DNA of 64,000 bases from Stutzerimonas stutzeri TS44 (GCA_000263395.1 AJXE01000002.1:124001-188000), one strand, 5' to 3'. Positions 23,967 to 32,756 are shown, numbered from the stretch's first letter. Notes: generated by a model not told the origin, from the letters alone. Made by a program: numbers and translations.

Positions 23967-24492
23967 AGCCCTTCTGCAGATTACGGATAAGAAACGACAG
24001 CACCTTGGCCAGCTCTTCGGCACCCTCCGGATCGCGCCGGATGGTGACCAGCGGCGTGCCGTCGGCGGGGCTGTCGATGATGCACACCAGCCCCTGCGGT
24101 TGGCAGCGATAGCTCAGGTAGGGATCGAGGCCGAACACCGACAGGCTGCGATTGCGTACCGCGATGCCGTTGCCCGGGCCACGCACCTCTTCGCGGACCC
24201 GCAGCTCGCCGGACTCGCCGACACTCAGGCGGTAACTGAGATCCTGCGGATTGGCGACACCGATCTGATAGGCGACCCGCAGCGCATAGCGATTGAGCAG
24301 ACCGTTGCCGTGCGCCAACAGCGCGTCGCGCTCGCCGGGCAGGCCGTAGCGGGACATCAGCGCGGACAGGTAGCGCTCGGCTTCACCGCCATTCAATTGC
24401 ACCGGTTCGGCGGCATGCGCGTGCAGGGCAACATAGCTGCTGATCAACGCTGCCAATAACTTCAACCACCGACTTGTCAGCCTCTGTCGCAT
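23965..24492 (-). CDS. Conserved-type secreted protein, function unknown
   Basis: A 175-residue protein with a clear signal peptide: basic start Met-Arg-Gln-Arg, hydrophobic core, Ala-His-Ala cleavage near residue 27. The mature part is mixed alpha/beta with two Cys (130 and 137) that could form a disulfide. A C-terminal amphipathic helix ends in Asn-Leu-Gln-Lys-Gly. I do not recognise the family. The ATG at 24492 is preceded by AAGGG; upstream in-frame sequence belongs to dipA's opposite strand. Its stop overlaps the right end of the MITE-like element by two bases, so the insertion may have shaped the C-terminus. It is divergent from dipA. Confidence 0.75.
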   Translation of the reverse strand: MRQRLTSRWLKLLAALISSYVALHAHAAEPVQLNGGEAERYLSALMSRYGLPGERDALLAHGNGLLNRYALRVAYQIGVANPQDLSYRLSVGESGELRVREEVRGPGNGIAVRNRSLSVFGLDPYLSYRCQPQGLVCIIDSPADGTPLVTIRRDPEGAEELAKVLSFLIRNLQKG

Positions 24493-24602
24493 GATGCACC
24501 CTTGCTCGAAGTTAATATTATTTTGCCATCCTTGACGTCCGCTGTAGCAGTGCAACAGCGCAATCGGCCGGTCCGGCCAGCATACTGGAAGCCAAGCGCT
24601 CG

Positions 24603-27308
24603 ATGAAAATACATCCCGATGCCGCCAGCCGTCTGGCGCCTGAGGTTGTGATGCAGTTGCCAGTGCCCTCCAGGCTGGGAATGCTGCGTTTCGAGCGTCT
24701 GAACGAGGCCAGTTGGCTGCTGCTCTACCTGGACCCGGCCTGCGAGCGCCACTTCGACGTGGCGGCCAACGAGCTGTGCTCGCTGATCGACTCACCCTAC
24801 GCGAGCCTGATGGAGCCGTACGCCCGGCACCAGCTGCACGACAACATCCAGCAGCAGCTGCTGATCCAGTCGCATTATTGCGTCGAATACCATCTGCACA
24901 CACCGCGGGGCACGCTCGCGCTGACCGAAGTGGGCGAACGCTGCCGCAAATACGGTCGCGAACTGCTGGCCGGCTATCTGATCGTCGGCAAACCGGCCGC
25001 CGCGACGCCGCTCGATCGCGCCACCTCCGGCATGCACACCATGCTCGACCCGCCCGCACGCGATGAGCAGCTGGATCAGCTGGTGCGCTCGCGTGCGCAG
25101 CAGCAACTGATCGTCCGCCTGGCCCGTCACCGCTACGCCTCCGGCAACCCGCAGCTCGAAGCCGCCGAACTCATCACCCAGGCCGCCTGCGAGGCCTACG
25201 AGGTCTGCAGGGCCGCCATCTGGCAGCTCAACGGCACGCAACTGGAGGCGGTCGCCGCCTTCCGCCGCGACGACGACGGCTACGAGTATCCCGCCGTGGT
25301 CGATCTGTCCCCGTATCCGCATTACCTCGAGACGCTGCACCGCAGTCGCACCCTCGATGTCGGCGACGTCCTGCACGACCCGCGCACGCATGGACTGGCG
25401 CAGGACCTGCTGATCCCGCGCGGGATCAGTTCGATCCTCAGCGCCACGATCCGCATCGGCGGCGAGATAATCGGCCTGCTCTGCCTGCAGCACGACGGCC
25501 CGCCACGCCGCTGGCAGCCCGACGAGGTGGCGTTCGCCGGCGAGCTCGCCGACCAGTACGCCCAGGTCCTGGCCAACCAGCAGCGCGTCAGCGCCACCCA
25601 CATGCTGCATCTGTTCCAGCGCGCGGTGGAACAGAGCGCCAGCGCCTTCATTCTGATCGACCGCGAGGGACGGGTGGAATACGTCAACCCGAGCTTCTGC
25701 GCGATCACCCAGTTCTCCGCCGAGGAGGTGCGCGGCCAGTTGCTGGCGGAGCTCACCAGCCTGGAGAACCTCGGTGCGCTGCTGTCCGACACGGCCTGCG
25801 CGCTGGCGCATGGCAACAGCTGGCAGGGCGAATTCCGCAGCCGTCGCAAGAACCTCGAGCCGTACTGGGGCCAGCTGTCGATCTCCAAGGTATTCAACGA
25901 TGCCGGCGAGCTGACGCACTACATCGGCATCTACGAGGACGTCACCCAGAGCAAGCTGGCCCAGCAGCACATCGAGCGCCTGGCCTACACCGACAACCTG
26001 ACCGGCCTGGGCAACCGCCCGTGCTTCATCCGCGACCTGGAGGAGCGCTTCGCCAACGAGCGCAAGCCCCAGCTGTGCCTGCTGCTGGTGGACATCGACA
26101 ACTTCAAGCGGATCAACGACAGCCTGGGTCACCAGACCGGCGATCGTCTGCTGACCAGCCTGGCCCTGCGCCTGCGCAACGGCCTCAATCGCGATGGCGT
26201 GCTGGCACGCTTCGCCAGCAACGAATTCGCCCTGCTGCTCGACAACATGGACCTCGAAGCCGGCCAGCGCCTGGCGCAGCAGGTGCTGCACACGCTCGAC
26301 AAGCCGCTGTTCGTCGACAAGCAGCTGATCAGCGTCAGCGGCTCGATCGGCCTGGCCTGCGCGCCGCTGCACGGCAACGACCCGGAGACGCTGATGAAGC
26401 ATGCCGGCCAGGCGCTGCACAAGGCCAAGGCCAACGGCAAGCACCAGTTCCAGGTGTTCACCGATGCGCTGCACACCGAGGCCAACAACAAGCTGTTCGT
26501 CGAGAACAACCTGCGCCGCGCACTCGCCCACGACGAACTGGAACTGTTCTACCAGCCCAAGCTCTGCCTGCGTTCGGGGCGCCTGCAGGGCGTCGAGGCT
26601 CTGCTGCGCTGGAACCACCCCACCCGCGGCATGATCTGCCCGGACCAGTTCATCGCCGTGGCCGAGGAAACCGGGCTGATCATCCCGATCGGCAAATGGA
26701 TCGCCCGCGAAGCCTGCCGCATGGGCGTGCGCCTTTCCGGGCTGGGGCTGGGTGCCCCGCAGGTGGCGATCAACCTGTCGCCCAAGCAGTTCTCCGACCC
26801 CGAGCTGATCGCCTCCCTGACCGCCATCCTGCACGAGGAACGACTGCCGGCCGCGCAACTGGAGCTGGAGCTGACCGAAGGCCTGCTGCTCGATGCCACC
26901 GAGCAGACCCGCCAGCAGTTGCTCGGCCTCAAGGCGCTGGGCGTGACGCTGGCGATGGACGATTTCGGTACCGGTTATTCATCGCTCAGCTACCTGAAGA
27001 AATTCCCCATCGACGTGATCAAGATCGATCGCAGCTTCATCAAGGACATTCCCGACAATCAGGACGACATGGAGATCATCTCGGCGGTGATCGCGATGGC
27101 GCACAACCTGCGTCTCAAGGTCGTCGCCGAAGGCATCGAGAACCCCGCCCAGCTGGGCTTCCTGCGGCGCCAGCGCTGCGACATCGGCCAGGGCTACCTG
27201 TTCGACAAGCCGATCCCCGGCTCCCGCCTGCCCGAGGCATTGCAGCGCTATCCGCACTCGGCGACCGGACAGCAGCCGGCGCTTCAAGACGCTGCCGACC
27301 TCCGGTAG
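24603..27308 (+). CDS. dipA: DipA-like c-di-GMP phosphodiesterase (GAF-PAS-degenerate GGDEF-EAL)
   Basis: A 901-residue cytoplasmic protein. It has an N-terminal sensor region with GAF (about 165-330), PAS (about 340-455), GGDEF-like (about 465-630) and EAL (about 645-890) domains. The GGDEF motif reads Ala-Ser-Asn-Glu-Phe (538-542), so cyclase activity is unlikely. The EAL domain keeps Glu665-Ala-Leu, Asn-Leu-Ser-Pro, Asp-Asp-Phe-Gly-Thr-Gly-Tyr-Ser-Ser, Val-Ala-Glu-Gly and Gln-Gly-Tyr, so phosphodiesterase activity is expected. The degenerate ASNEF motif and the place between aceF and msrA match P. aeruginosa dipA (PA5017), needed for biofilm dispersion. There is no clear SD at 24603; the start follows family alignment from memory. 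Confidence 0.88.
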   Translation: MKIHPDAASRLAPEVVMQLPVPSRLGMLRFERLNEASWLLLYLDPACERHFDVAANELCSLIDSPYASLMEPYARHQLHDNIQQQLLIQSHYCVEYHLHTPRGTLALTEVGERCRKYGRELLAGYLIVGKPAAATPLDRATSGMHTMLDPPARDEQLDQLVRSRAQQQLIVRLARHRYASGNPQLEAAELITQAACEAYEVCRAAIWQLNGTQLEAVAAFRRDDDGYEYPAVVDLSPYPHYLETLHRSRTLDVGDVLHDPRTHGLAQDLLIPRGISSILSATIRIGGEIIGLLCLQHDGPPRRWQPDEVAFAGELADQYAQVLANQQRVSATHMLHLFQRAVEQSASAFILIDREGRVEYVNPSFCAITQFSAEEVRGQLLAELTSLENLGALLSDTACALAHGNSWQGEFRSRRKNLEPYWGQLSISKVFNDAGELTHYIGIYEDVTQSKLAQQHIERLAYTDNLTGLGNRPCFIRDLEERFANERKPQLCLLLVDIDNFKRINDSLGHQTGDRLLTSLALRLRNGLNRDGVLARFASNEFALLLDNMDLEAGQRLAQQVLHTLDKPLFVDKQLISVSGSIGLACAPLHGNDPETLMKHAGQALHKAKANGKHQFQVFTDALHTEANNKLFVENNLRRALAHDELELFYQPKLCLRSGRLQGVEALLRWNHPTRGMICPDQFIAVAEETGLIIPIGKWIAREACRMGVRLSGLGLGAPQVAINLSPKQFSDPELIASLTAILHEERLPAAQLELELTEGLLLDATEQTRQQLLGLKALGVTLAMDDFGTGYSSLSYLKKFPIDVIKIDRSFIKDIPDNQDDMEIISAVIAMAHNLRLKVVAEGIENPAQLGFLRRQRCDIGQGYLFDKPIPGSRLPEALQRYPHSATGQQPALQDAADLR

Positions 27309-27346
27309 CCTGAGCAACATCTTTCGCTCCGGCCGAGGTTGTCACC

Positions 27347-27994
27347 ATGCCGCTACGCTCGCAGATTCTCGTGCATCAAAACGCGCTGCCCACCGCCGAA
27401 CAGGCGCTGCCGGGCCGCTCCACGCCAATGGCGGTGCCCGAGGCCCATCACGTCAACGGCCATCCGCTGCAACCACCGTTTCCCGCCGGCCTGCAGCAGG
27501 CGCTGTTCGCCCTCGGCTGCTTCTGGGGCGCCGAGCGACGCTTCTGGGAGCAGCCCGGGGTATGGACGACGGCGGTGGGCTATGCCGGCGGCTACACGCC
27601 GAATCCGACCTACGAGGAAGTCTGCTCGGGTCTGACCGGGCACACCGAGGCCGTGCTGGTGGTGTTCGATCCACGGCAGATCGATTACCAGGCGCTGCTC
27701 ACGGTGTTCTGGGAGTCGCACAACCCCACCCACGGCATGCGCCAAGGCAACGATACCGGCACGCAGTACCGCTCGGCGGTCTACTGGCTGGACGACAGTC
27801 AGCGCGAGCAGGCGCAGGCCAGCCAGGCGGCGTTCCAGCGCCAGCTCAGTCAGGCCGGCTATGGCGAGATCACCACGGAGATCGCCCAGGCGCCGACGTT
27901 CTACTACGCCGAGGGCTACCATCAGCAGTATCTGTCGAAGAACCCCGGCGGCTATTGCGGTCTGGGTGGAACCGGTGTGCGCCTACCCGGCTGA
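27347..27994 (+). CDS. msrA: Peptide methionine-S-sulfoxide reductase
   Basis: A 215-residue MsrA with catalytic Cys58 in Gly-Cys-Phe-Trp-Gly-Ala-Glu and a resolving Cys near residue 204 (Gly-Gly-Tyr-Cys-Gly). The third, recycling Cys of the E. coli enzyme is Arg here (Gly-Val-Arg-Leu-Pro-Gly), so recycling may use two cysteines only. It repairs the S-epimer of methionine sulfoxide with thioredoxin. An N-terminal extension of about 45 residues is as in the longer E. coli-type enzymes. GAGG lies 8 bp before the ATG. It is 38 bp after dipA and probably co-transcribed, with a terminator 30 bp downstream. Confidence 0.95.
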   Translation: MPLRSQILVHQNALPTAEQALPGRSTPMAVPEAHHVNGHPLQPPFPAGLQQALFALGCFWGAERRFWEQPGVWTTAVGYAGGYTPNPTYEEVCSGLTGHTEAVLVVFDPRQIDYQALLTVFWESHNPTHGMRQGNDTGTQYRSAVYWLDDSQREQAQASQAAFQRQLSQAGYGEITTEIAQAPTFYYAEGYHQQYLSKNPGGYCGLGGTGVRLPG

Positions 27995-28026
27995 CGCTGG
28001 CGCAGATAACGCTGCGCACAAAAAGA

Positions 28027-28049
28027 AAAACCCCGCGAGGCGGGGTTTT
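28027..28049 (+). terminator. Intrinsic terminator after msrA
   Basis: Stem AAAACCCCGC / GCGGGGTTTT with a GAG loop, 33 bp after the msrA stop. It has the GC core and T-run of a rho-independent terminator; flanking A/T runs make it usable from both sides. Confidence 0.92.
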
Positions 28050-28354
28050 GCAGACTGTGAATCCTGACATCCGTGATCGTGCGCCATCCTGGCGCCACTC
28101 CGTTCTCGTCCTTCTTTTCGATTGCGCTACCTTGCGCCGAGGTCCGAGTGCAGAAGAGTACTGACCGCCTCGCCGAGACAGTAGTAGCCATCCTGCATTA
28201 CGCGCTGTAAGCAATTTCCTACAAGCAAGCCATCCTTGATCCGCTTTGTAGGTGATTGCTTACAGCGACGTGCTTTCTAGGACCGGAGTAGTGGCGCAAA
28301 CGTTCCACGCACATGGCCGATTAATTTCATTACGCCGCCAGATTAAGCCGACGC
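28050..28354. other. Gene-free gap between convergent msrA and acyl-CoA dehydrogenase
   Basis: About 300 bp with no supportable gene. Composition drops in the middle part. The only structure I see is the long inverted repeat at 28203-28267, listed separately. Confidence 0.6.
28203..28267. repeat. Long imperfect inverted repeat between convergent genes
   Basis: Two 22-bp arms (28203-28224 and 28246-28267) match at 20 of 22 positions around a 21-bp loop. The arm core is CGCTGTAAGCAAT on the left. It is AT-richer than its surroundings and has no T-run, so it is not a standard terminator. It may be a REP/MITE remnant or an operator-like palindrome. Confidence 0.65.
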
Positions 28355-30127
28355 TCAGAACTCCTCGGCCGCCAGCAGGTACAGCGAAGCGCTGCCGGCG
28401 CGTACCGAGGCGGTCAGCGAGTGAATGCGCGGCAGCAGACGGGCGAAGAAGAAGCGCGCAGTGCCGAGCTTGCTGCGGTAGAAAGCATCATCCTTCCCCA
28501 GTGCCGCACGCCCCATCATCGCCCACATGTAGGCGTAGGCGGTGTAGCCGAACACGTGCAGGTATTCCACCGAGGCCGCGCCGATTTCGTTCGGATTCTG
28601 CTTGGCCTGCTCCAGCACCCAGGCGGTCAAGTCGTCCAGATTATCCAGCGCGGCCTGCAGCGGCTCGATGAACTCGGCCAGTTCCTGCCCGGCAGAGGCG
28701 ATGAAACCACGCACCTCGTCGGCAAAGTTGCGATACAGCTCGCCACCGCTACCCACCACCTTGCGGCCGACCAGATCGAGCGCCTGGATGCCATTGGTGC
28801 CTTCGTAGATCTGCGTGATACGGCAGTCGCGCACCAGCTGCTCCTGACCCCATTCGCGGATGAAGCCGTGGCCGCCGAACACCTGCTGGCCATGCACGGT
28901 CACCTCCAGGCCCATGTCCGTGAGGAAGGCCTTGGCTACCGGCGTCAGCAGGGCGACCTGCGCATCGGCACGCTGGCGCGCCTCGGCGTCGTCGCTGAAC
29001 TTGGCAATATCCAGCTGCAGCGCCACATAGCTGGAGAACGCGCGGCCACCTTCATTCAACGCTTTCATGGTCAGCAGCATGCGACGCACGTCCGGATGCA
29101 CGATGATCGGATCGGCCGTCTTATCCTGCGCCACCGGGCCGCTCGGGGCGCGGCTCTGGATGCGCTCGCGGGCGTAGTCGATGGCGCTCTGGTAGGAACG
29201 CTCGCCGGTGGCCAGGCCCTGGATGCCGACGCCCAGACGCTCGTAGTTCATCATGGTGAACATCGCCGCCAGGCCCTTGTTCGGCTCGCCAACCATCCAG
29301 CCGGTGGCGCCGTCGAAGTTCATCACGCAGGTGGCCGAGGCCTGGATACCCATCTTGTGCTCGATGGAGCCGCAGGACGCGGCGTTGCGCGCCCCTAGCG
29401 AGCCGTCCTCGTTGACCAGCACCTTGGGCACCAGAAACAGCGAGATACCGCGCGAACCGGCCGGCGCATCCGGCAGCTTGGCCAGCACCAGATGGATGAT
29501 GTTTTCGGTCAGGTCGTGCTCACCGCCGGTGATGAAGATCTTCGTGCCACTGACCTTGTAGCTGCCGTCGGCCTGCGGCTCGGCGCGTGTGCGGATCATG
29601 CCCAGATCGGTGCCGGCGTGCGGCTCGGTCAGGCACATGGAGCCGGCCCAGACGCCGCTGTACATGTTCGGCAGATACTGCTGTTTCAGCGCCTCGCTGG
29701 CATGCGCATGAATCGACAGACAGGCGCCGGAGGTCAGCATCGGATACAGACCGAAGGCCAGGCTTGCGGAGTTCATCATCTCCTCCACCTGCGCCGAGAT
29801 GACCTTGGGCATGCCCATGCCGCCATAGGCCGGATCACCGCCGACACCGACCCAGCCGCCCTCGGCGTACAGGCGATAGGCCTCGGGATAGCCCGCCGGC
29901 GTGCTGACCTGCCCGGCGTCCCAGCGGCAGCCTTCCTCGTCGCCGCTGCGGTTCAGCGGGGCGATGGTACCGGCGGTAATCTTGCCGGCTTCTTCGAGGA
30001 TGGCGTCAGCCGTCTCGGCATCCACCGCCTCGGCCAGCGCCGGCAGGGTCTGCCAGAGCTTCGACGCCTCGAAGACCTCATTCAGGACGAAGCGCATATC
30101 GCGCAGCGGCGCTTGGTAATCAGCCAT
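28355..30127 (-). CDS. Acyl-CoA dehydrogenase (long-chain FadE5-like)
   Basis: A 590-residue FAD acyl-CoA dehydrogenase with the extended C-terminus of the long-chain bacterial type. The FAD/substrate signature is Met-Cys-Leu-Thr-Glu-Pro-His-Ala-Gly-Thr-Asp, and the catalytic Glu lies in Ile-Tyr-Glu-Gly-Thr-Asn-Gly-Ile-Gln (about 440). It performs the first step of beta-oxidation. The ATG at 30127 follows GAGGATTTGCAC; seven extra upstream codons are discarded. It is clearly paralogous to the next gene on the same strand (Asp-Tyr-x-Ala-Pro-Leu-Arg-Asp start in both). Its upstream region carries two CCAAT/ATTGG palindromes that look like operators. Confidence 0.9.
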   Translation of the reverse strand: MADYQAPLRDMRFVLNEVFEASKLWQTLPALAEAVDAETADAILEEAGKITAGTIAPLNRSGDEEGCRWDAGQVSTPAGYPEAYRLYAEGGWVGVGGDPAYGGMGMPKVISAQVEEMMNSASLAFGLYPMLTSGACLSIHAHASEALKQQYLPNMYSGVWAGSMCLTEPHAGTDLGMIRTRAEPQADGSYKVSGTKIFITGGEHDLTENIIHLVLAKLPDAPAGSRGISLFLVPKVLVNEDGSLGARNAASCGSIEHKMGIQASATCVMNFDGATGWMVGEPNKGLAAMFTMMNYERLGVGIQGLATGERSYQSAIDYARERIQSRAPSGPVAQDKTADPIIVHPDVRRMLLTMKALNEGGRAFSSYVALQLDIAKFSDDAEARQRADAQVALLTPVAKAFLTDMGLEVTVHGQQVFGGHGFIREWGQEQLVRDCRITQIYEGTNGIQALDLVGRKVVGSGGELYRNFADEVRGFIASAGQELAEFIEPLQAALDNLDDLTAWVLEQAKQNPNEIGAASVEYLHVFGYTAYAYMWAMMGRAALGKDDAFYRSKLGTARFFFARLLPRIHSLTASVRAGSASLYLLAAEEF

Positions 30128-30188
30128 GTGCAAATCCTCGCAAGACACGGATTGGCGGCCTCGGTGGACCGTTTCCAGCGAGTCTAAA

Positions 30189-30246
30189 CCAATAACCGAA
30201 ATTGGATTAAGCGTCTTTTAGTGACCAATCAGTTTTCATTGGTCAC
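30189..30246. promoter_or_regulatory. Two CCAAT/ATTGG palindromes upstream of acyl-CoA dehydrogenase
   Basis: CCAAT-N7-ATTGG at 30189-30205 and the longer GTGACCAAT-N8-ATTGGTCAC at 30221-30246 lie 62-119 bp upstream of the ATG at 30127. Two related palindromes at one promoter suggest a dimeric repressor (TetR type likely for fatty-acid genes). The regulator is unknown. Confidence 0.55.
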
Positions 30247-30278
30247 ATTCGGAATGTACCTTTTTAGATCCCAGAACG

Positions 30279-30310
30279 CCGAAAGCCGCTGCAGGAGCAG
30301 CGGCTTTCGG
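30279..30310 (-). terminator. 14-bp stem-loop after the second acyl-CoA dehydrogenase
   Basis: Perfect 14-bp stem (30279-30292 with 30297-30310, core CCGAAAGCCGCTGC) and AGGA loop, 16 bp past the stop at 30326. There is no strong T-run on either side, so it may act as an mRNA 3' stabiliser or a weak terminator. Confidence 0.65.
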
Positions 30311-30325
30311 GTGCAGCACAGACGA

Positions 30326-32131
30326 TCAGTAGCCGAGCGCGAAGTCTTCTTCGGCCATGTCCATCAGATTGTCGGCTCCGGACAGCATGGCTTCCACATG
30401 CGTGCGGGTGCGCGGCAGGATGCGTGCGAAGTAGAAGCGCGCGGTCTGCAGCTTGGCCTTGTAGAAAGCCTGCTCCTCGGTGCCGGCAGCCAGTTTCTCG
30501 GCAGCCAGGCGCGCCATGTCGGCCCAGAAGTAGGCCAGGCAGGCGTAGCCGGAGTACATCAGGTAGTCCACCGATGCGGCGCCGACTTCCTCGCGGTTCT
30601 TCATGGCAGCCATGCCGACCTTCATGGTCAGTTCGCCCCACTCCTTGTTCAGCTTGCCCAGAGGCTCGACGAATTCCTTGACCGCATCGTTGCCTTCGTT
30701 GGCCTGGCAGAACTTGTGCACGATCCTGGTGAAGCCCTTGAGCGCCTCACCTTGGGTCATCAGCACTTTGCGGCCCAGCAGATCGAGTGCCTGCACGCCG
30801 GTGGTGCCTTCGTACAGGCAGGAGATACGGCTGTCACGCACGTTCTGCTCCATGCCCCATTCGGCGATGAAGCCGTGGCCACCGTAGATCTGCACGCCGT
30901 GGTTGGCGGCCTCGAAGCCTACTTCGGTCATGAACGCCTTGGCGATCGGGGTGAGGAAGGCCAGCAGGGAATCGGCGGCTTTCTTCTGCTCCTCGTCCTG
31001 GCTGCGCTGAACGATGTCCACCTGCTTGGCGGCGAAGTACAGCATCGCGCGGTTACCCTCGGCAAAAGCCTTCATGGTCAGCAGCATGCGACGCACGTCC
31101 GGGTGCACGATGATCGGGTCGGCGGCTTTCTCCGGCGCCTTCGGCCCGGTCAGCGAACGCATCTGCAGCCGCTCGCGGGCATAGGCAATACCGCCCTGGA
31201 AGCCCACTTCCGCATGGGCCAGGCCCTGCAGCGCGGTACCCAGGCGGGCGGTATTCATGAAGGTGAACATGCAGTTCAGGCCCTTGTTCGGCGGGCCGAT
31301 CAGGAAACCGGTGGCCGCGTCGAAGTTCATCACGCAGGTGGCGTTGCCGTGGATGCCCATCTTGTGCTCGAGGGAGCCACAGGACACACCGTTGCGCTCG
31401 CCCGCCTCGCCGTCGGCGTTCGGCAGGAACTTCGGCACGATGAACAGCGAAATGCCCTTGGTGCCTTCCGGCGCATCGGGCAGGCGGGCCAGCACGATGT
31501 GCACGATGTTCTCGGCCATGTCGTGCTCACCGGCGGAAATGAAGATCTTCGTGCCGGTGACCTTGTAGCTGCCGTCGGCCTGCGGCTCGGCCTTGGTGCG
31601 CAGCATGCCCAGATCGGTGCCGCAGTGCGGCTCGGTCAGGCACATGGTGCCGGTCCACTGACCGGAAACCAGCTTGGTCAGGTAGGTCTGCTGCTGCTCG
31701 GCGGTGCCGTGAGCGTGCAGGGTATTCATCGCGCCATGCGACAGGCCCGGGTACATGCCCCACGACCAGTTGGATTCGCCAACCATCTCGCTGATCGCCA
31801 TGCCCAGCGACTCGGGCAGGCCCTGACCGCCGTGCTCGACGTCATGCGCCAGGCTCGGCCAGCCGCCTTCGACGAACTGCTGGTAGGCCTCCTTGAAACC
31901 GGTCGGAGTGGTCACGCCGGACTCGCTCCAGGTACAGCCTTCGGTGTCGCCGACACGGTTCAGCGGGGCCAGCACCTGCTCACAGAACTTCGCGCCTTCG
32001 TCGAGGATGGCATTGACCATGTCCGGGGTGGCGTCTTCACAGCCCGGCAGGCTCTGGTAGTGCGCTTCGTAGCCGAGCAGCTCGTCGCGGACGAAGCGGA
32101 TATCGCGCAAGGGGGCCTTGTAGTCGGGCAT
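30326..32131 (-). CDS. Acyl-CoA dehydrogenase, second paralogue
   Basis: A 601-residue enzyme, close paralogue of the gene at 28355-30127. It has the same start pattern, [11 protein letters not shown] for FAD/substrate binding, and catalytic Glu in Leu-Tyr-Glu-Gly-Thr-Thr-Gly-Val-Gln (about 440). It is expected to oxidise long-chain acyl-CoA to trans-2-enoyl-CoA, passing electrons to ETF. The promoter region contains two overlapping PsrA-type boxes (32226-32252), implying induction by long-chain fatty acids, unlike its paralogue, whose upstream region shows a different palindrome. The two paralogues may therefore respond to different signals. Confidence 0.9.
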   Translation of the reverse strand: MPDYKAPLRDIRFVRDELLGYEAHYQSLPGCEDATPDMVNAILDEGAKFCEQVLAPLNRVGDTEGCTWSESGVTTPTGFKEAYQQFVEGGWPSLAHDVEHGGQGLPESLGMAISEMVGESNWSWGMYPGLSHGAMNTLHAHGTAEQQQTYLTKLVSGQWTGTMCLTEPHCGTDLGMLRTKAEPQADGSYKVTGTKIFISAGEHDMAENIVHIVLARLPDAPEGTKGISLFIVPKFLPNADGEAGERNGVSCGSLEHKMGIHGNATCVMNFDAATGFLIGPPNKGLNCMFTFMNTARLGTALQGLAHAEVGFQGGIAYARERLQMRSLTGPKAPEKAADPIIVHPDVRRMLLTMKAFAEGNRAMLYFAAKQVDIVQRSQDEEQKKAADSLLAFLTPIAKAFMTEVGFEAANHGVQIYGGHGFIAEWGMEQNVRDSRISCLYEGTTGVQALDLLGRKVLMTQGEALKGFTRIVHKFCQANEGNDAVKEFVEPLGKLNKEWGELTMKVGMAAMKNREEVGAASVDYLMYSGYACLAYFWADMARLAAEKLAAGTEEQAFYKAKLQTARFYFARILPRTRTHVEAMLSGADNLMDMAEEDFALGY

Positions 32132-32461
32132 AGCGTAAACCTCAGCGGTGAGTTCTGGTTGCGGCAGTCGGCAGCGGCCGGCCGCGCGGATTCGATTCCG
32201 GCCGTCGATGGTGGGCGCGGAGAGTTAAACAAGCGTTTGAAACATACGTTTCGCCCCTGGCGATGTCAAGCCGGCACACGGCAACCGCTCATCGGCCGAT
32301 GATTTCATGCTAGGTCATGGTGTCACGTGTGCAGAGGGGCGAAACGGACAGTTGCGACGGCAGTCGCGACGCACGCGCAGGGGCCGGCGCGACGGTGAAT
32401 CAGCCGGTCAACGGAAGAGGAGAAAGGGAGAAAGCGACGCGACCGACGGACCGCGCGGGAA
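32132..32461. other. Control region and 3' gap around the PsrA-type boxes
   Basis: The 330 bp between the acyl-CoA dehydrogenase start and the small-protein gene stop. Apart from the PsrA-type boxes I see no gene. A purine-rich stretch near 32414-32442 follows a GC-rich segment but gives no convincing terminator for the biotin operon. Confidence 0.55.
32226..32252. promoter_or_regulatory. Double PsrA-type operator
   Basis: TAAAC-AAGC-GTTTG (32226-32239) and GAAAC-ATAC-GTTTC (32239-32252) share one base and both fit the Pseudomonas PsrA consensus, G/C-AAAC-N2-4-GTTT-G/C. They sit about 95-120 bp upstream of the acyl-CoA dehydrogenase ATG at 32131. PsrA is a TetR-family repressor released by long-chain fatty acids. 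A 13-bp centre-to-centre spacing puts the two dimers slightly more than one helical turn apart. Confidence 0.72.
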
Positions 32462-32710
32462 TCAGGCCTGGGTATCGATCAGCGTGCCGAGCATTTCATC
32501 GGCGCTGCGAATCAGGCGGGCGTCGAGTGCGGCGTTGTGCTCGCCGAGCTTCAGCTCGATCAGCTGCTCGCTGATCTCGGTCAGCGCCTGGGAACTGTCG
32601 ACCGTCGGCAGGCTGGCGGCGGCGATCGTCGAGGCAGCCTGATCGACGCGCTGCTGGGCGCTCTGGTAGGCACCCAGACCGGCGCCAAGAAGGCTGTTGG
32701 AGATTTGCAT
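32462..32710 (-). CDS. 82-residue protein at the end of the biotin operon, function unknown
   Basis: Small acidic protein starting Met-Gln-Ile-Ser-Asn-Ser-Leu-Leu-Gly-Ala-Gly and predicted to be mostly helical, with no signal peptide or Cys. The Ala/Gln-rich N-terminal helix with Ser-Ala-Gln-Gln-Arg-Val-Asp faintly recalls the helices of flagellar rod/hook proteins; this is only a pattern resemblance. The ATG at 32710 has GGAG 6 bp upstream; a longer frame overlapping bioD is rejected. It lies 46 bp after bioD on the same strand, and a similar small gene occurs beside bioD in P. aeruginosa as I recall. No function is assigned. Confidence 0.75.
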   Translation of the reverse strand: MQISNSLLGAGLGAYQSAQQRVDQAASTIAAASLPTVDSSQALTEISEQLIELKLGEHNAALDARLIRSADEMLGTLIDTQA

Positions 32711-32756
32711 GGCCGACTCCGAAGGCGGATTGCCAGCATTCAAGCAGATGGTGTCG

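Noticed and set aside
32414..32461. Terminator for the biotin operon
   Set aside because: There is a GC-rich imperfect stem followed by a pyrimidine run on the minus strand, but the stem pairing is poor and the T-run is broken by C residues.
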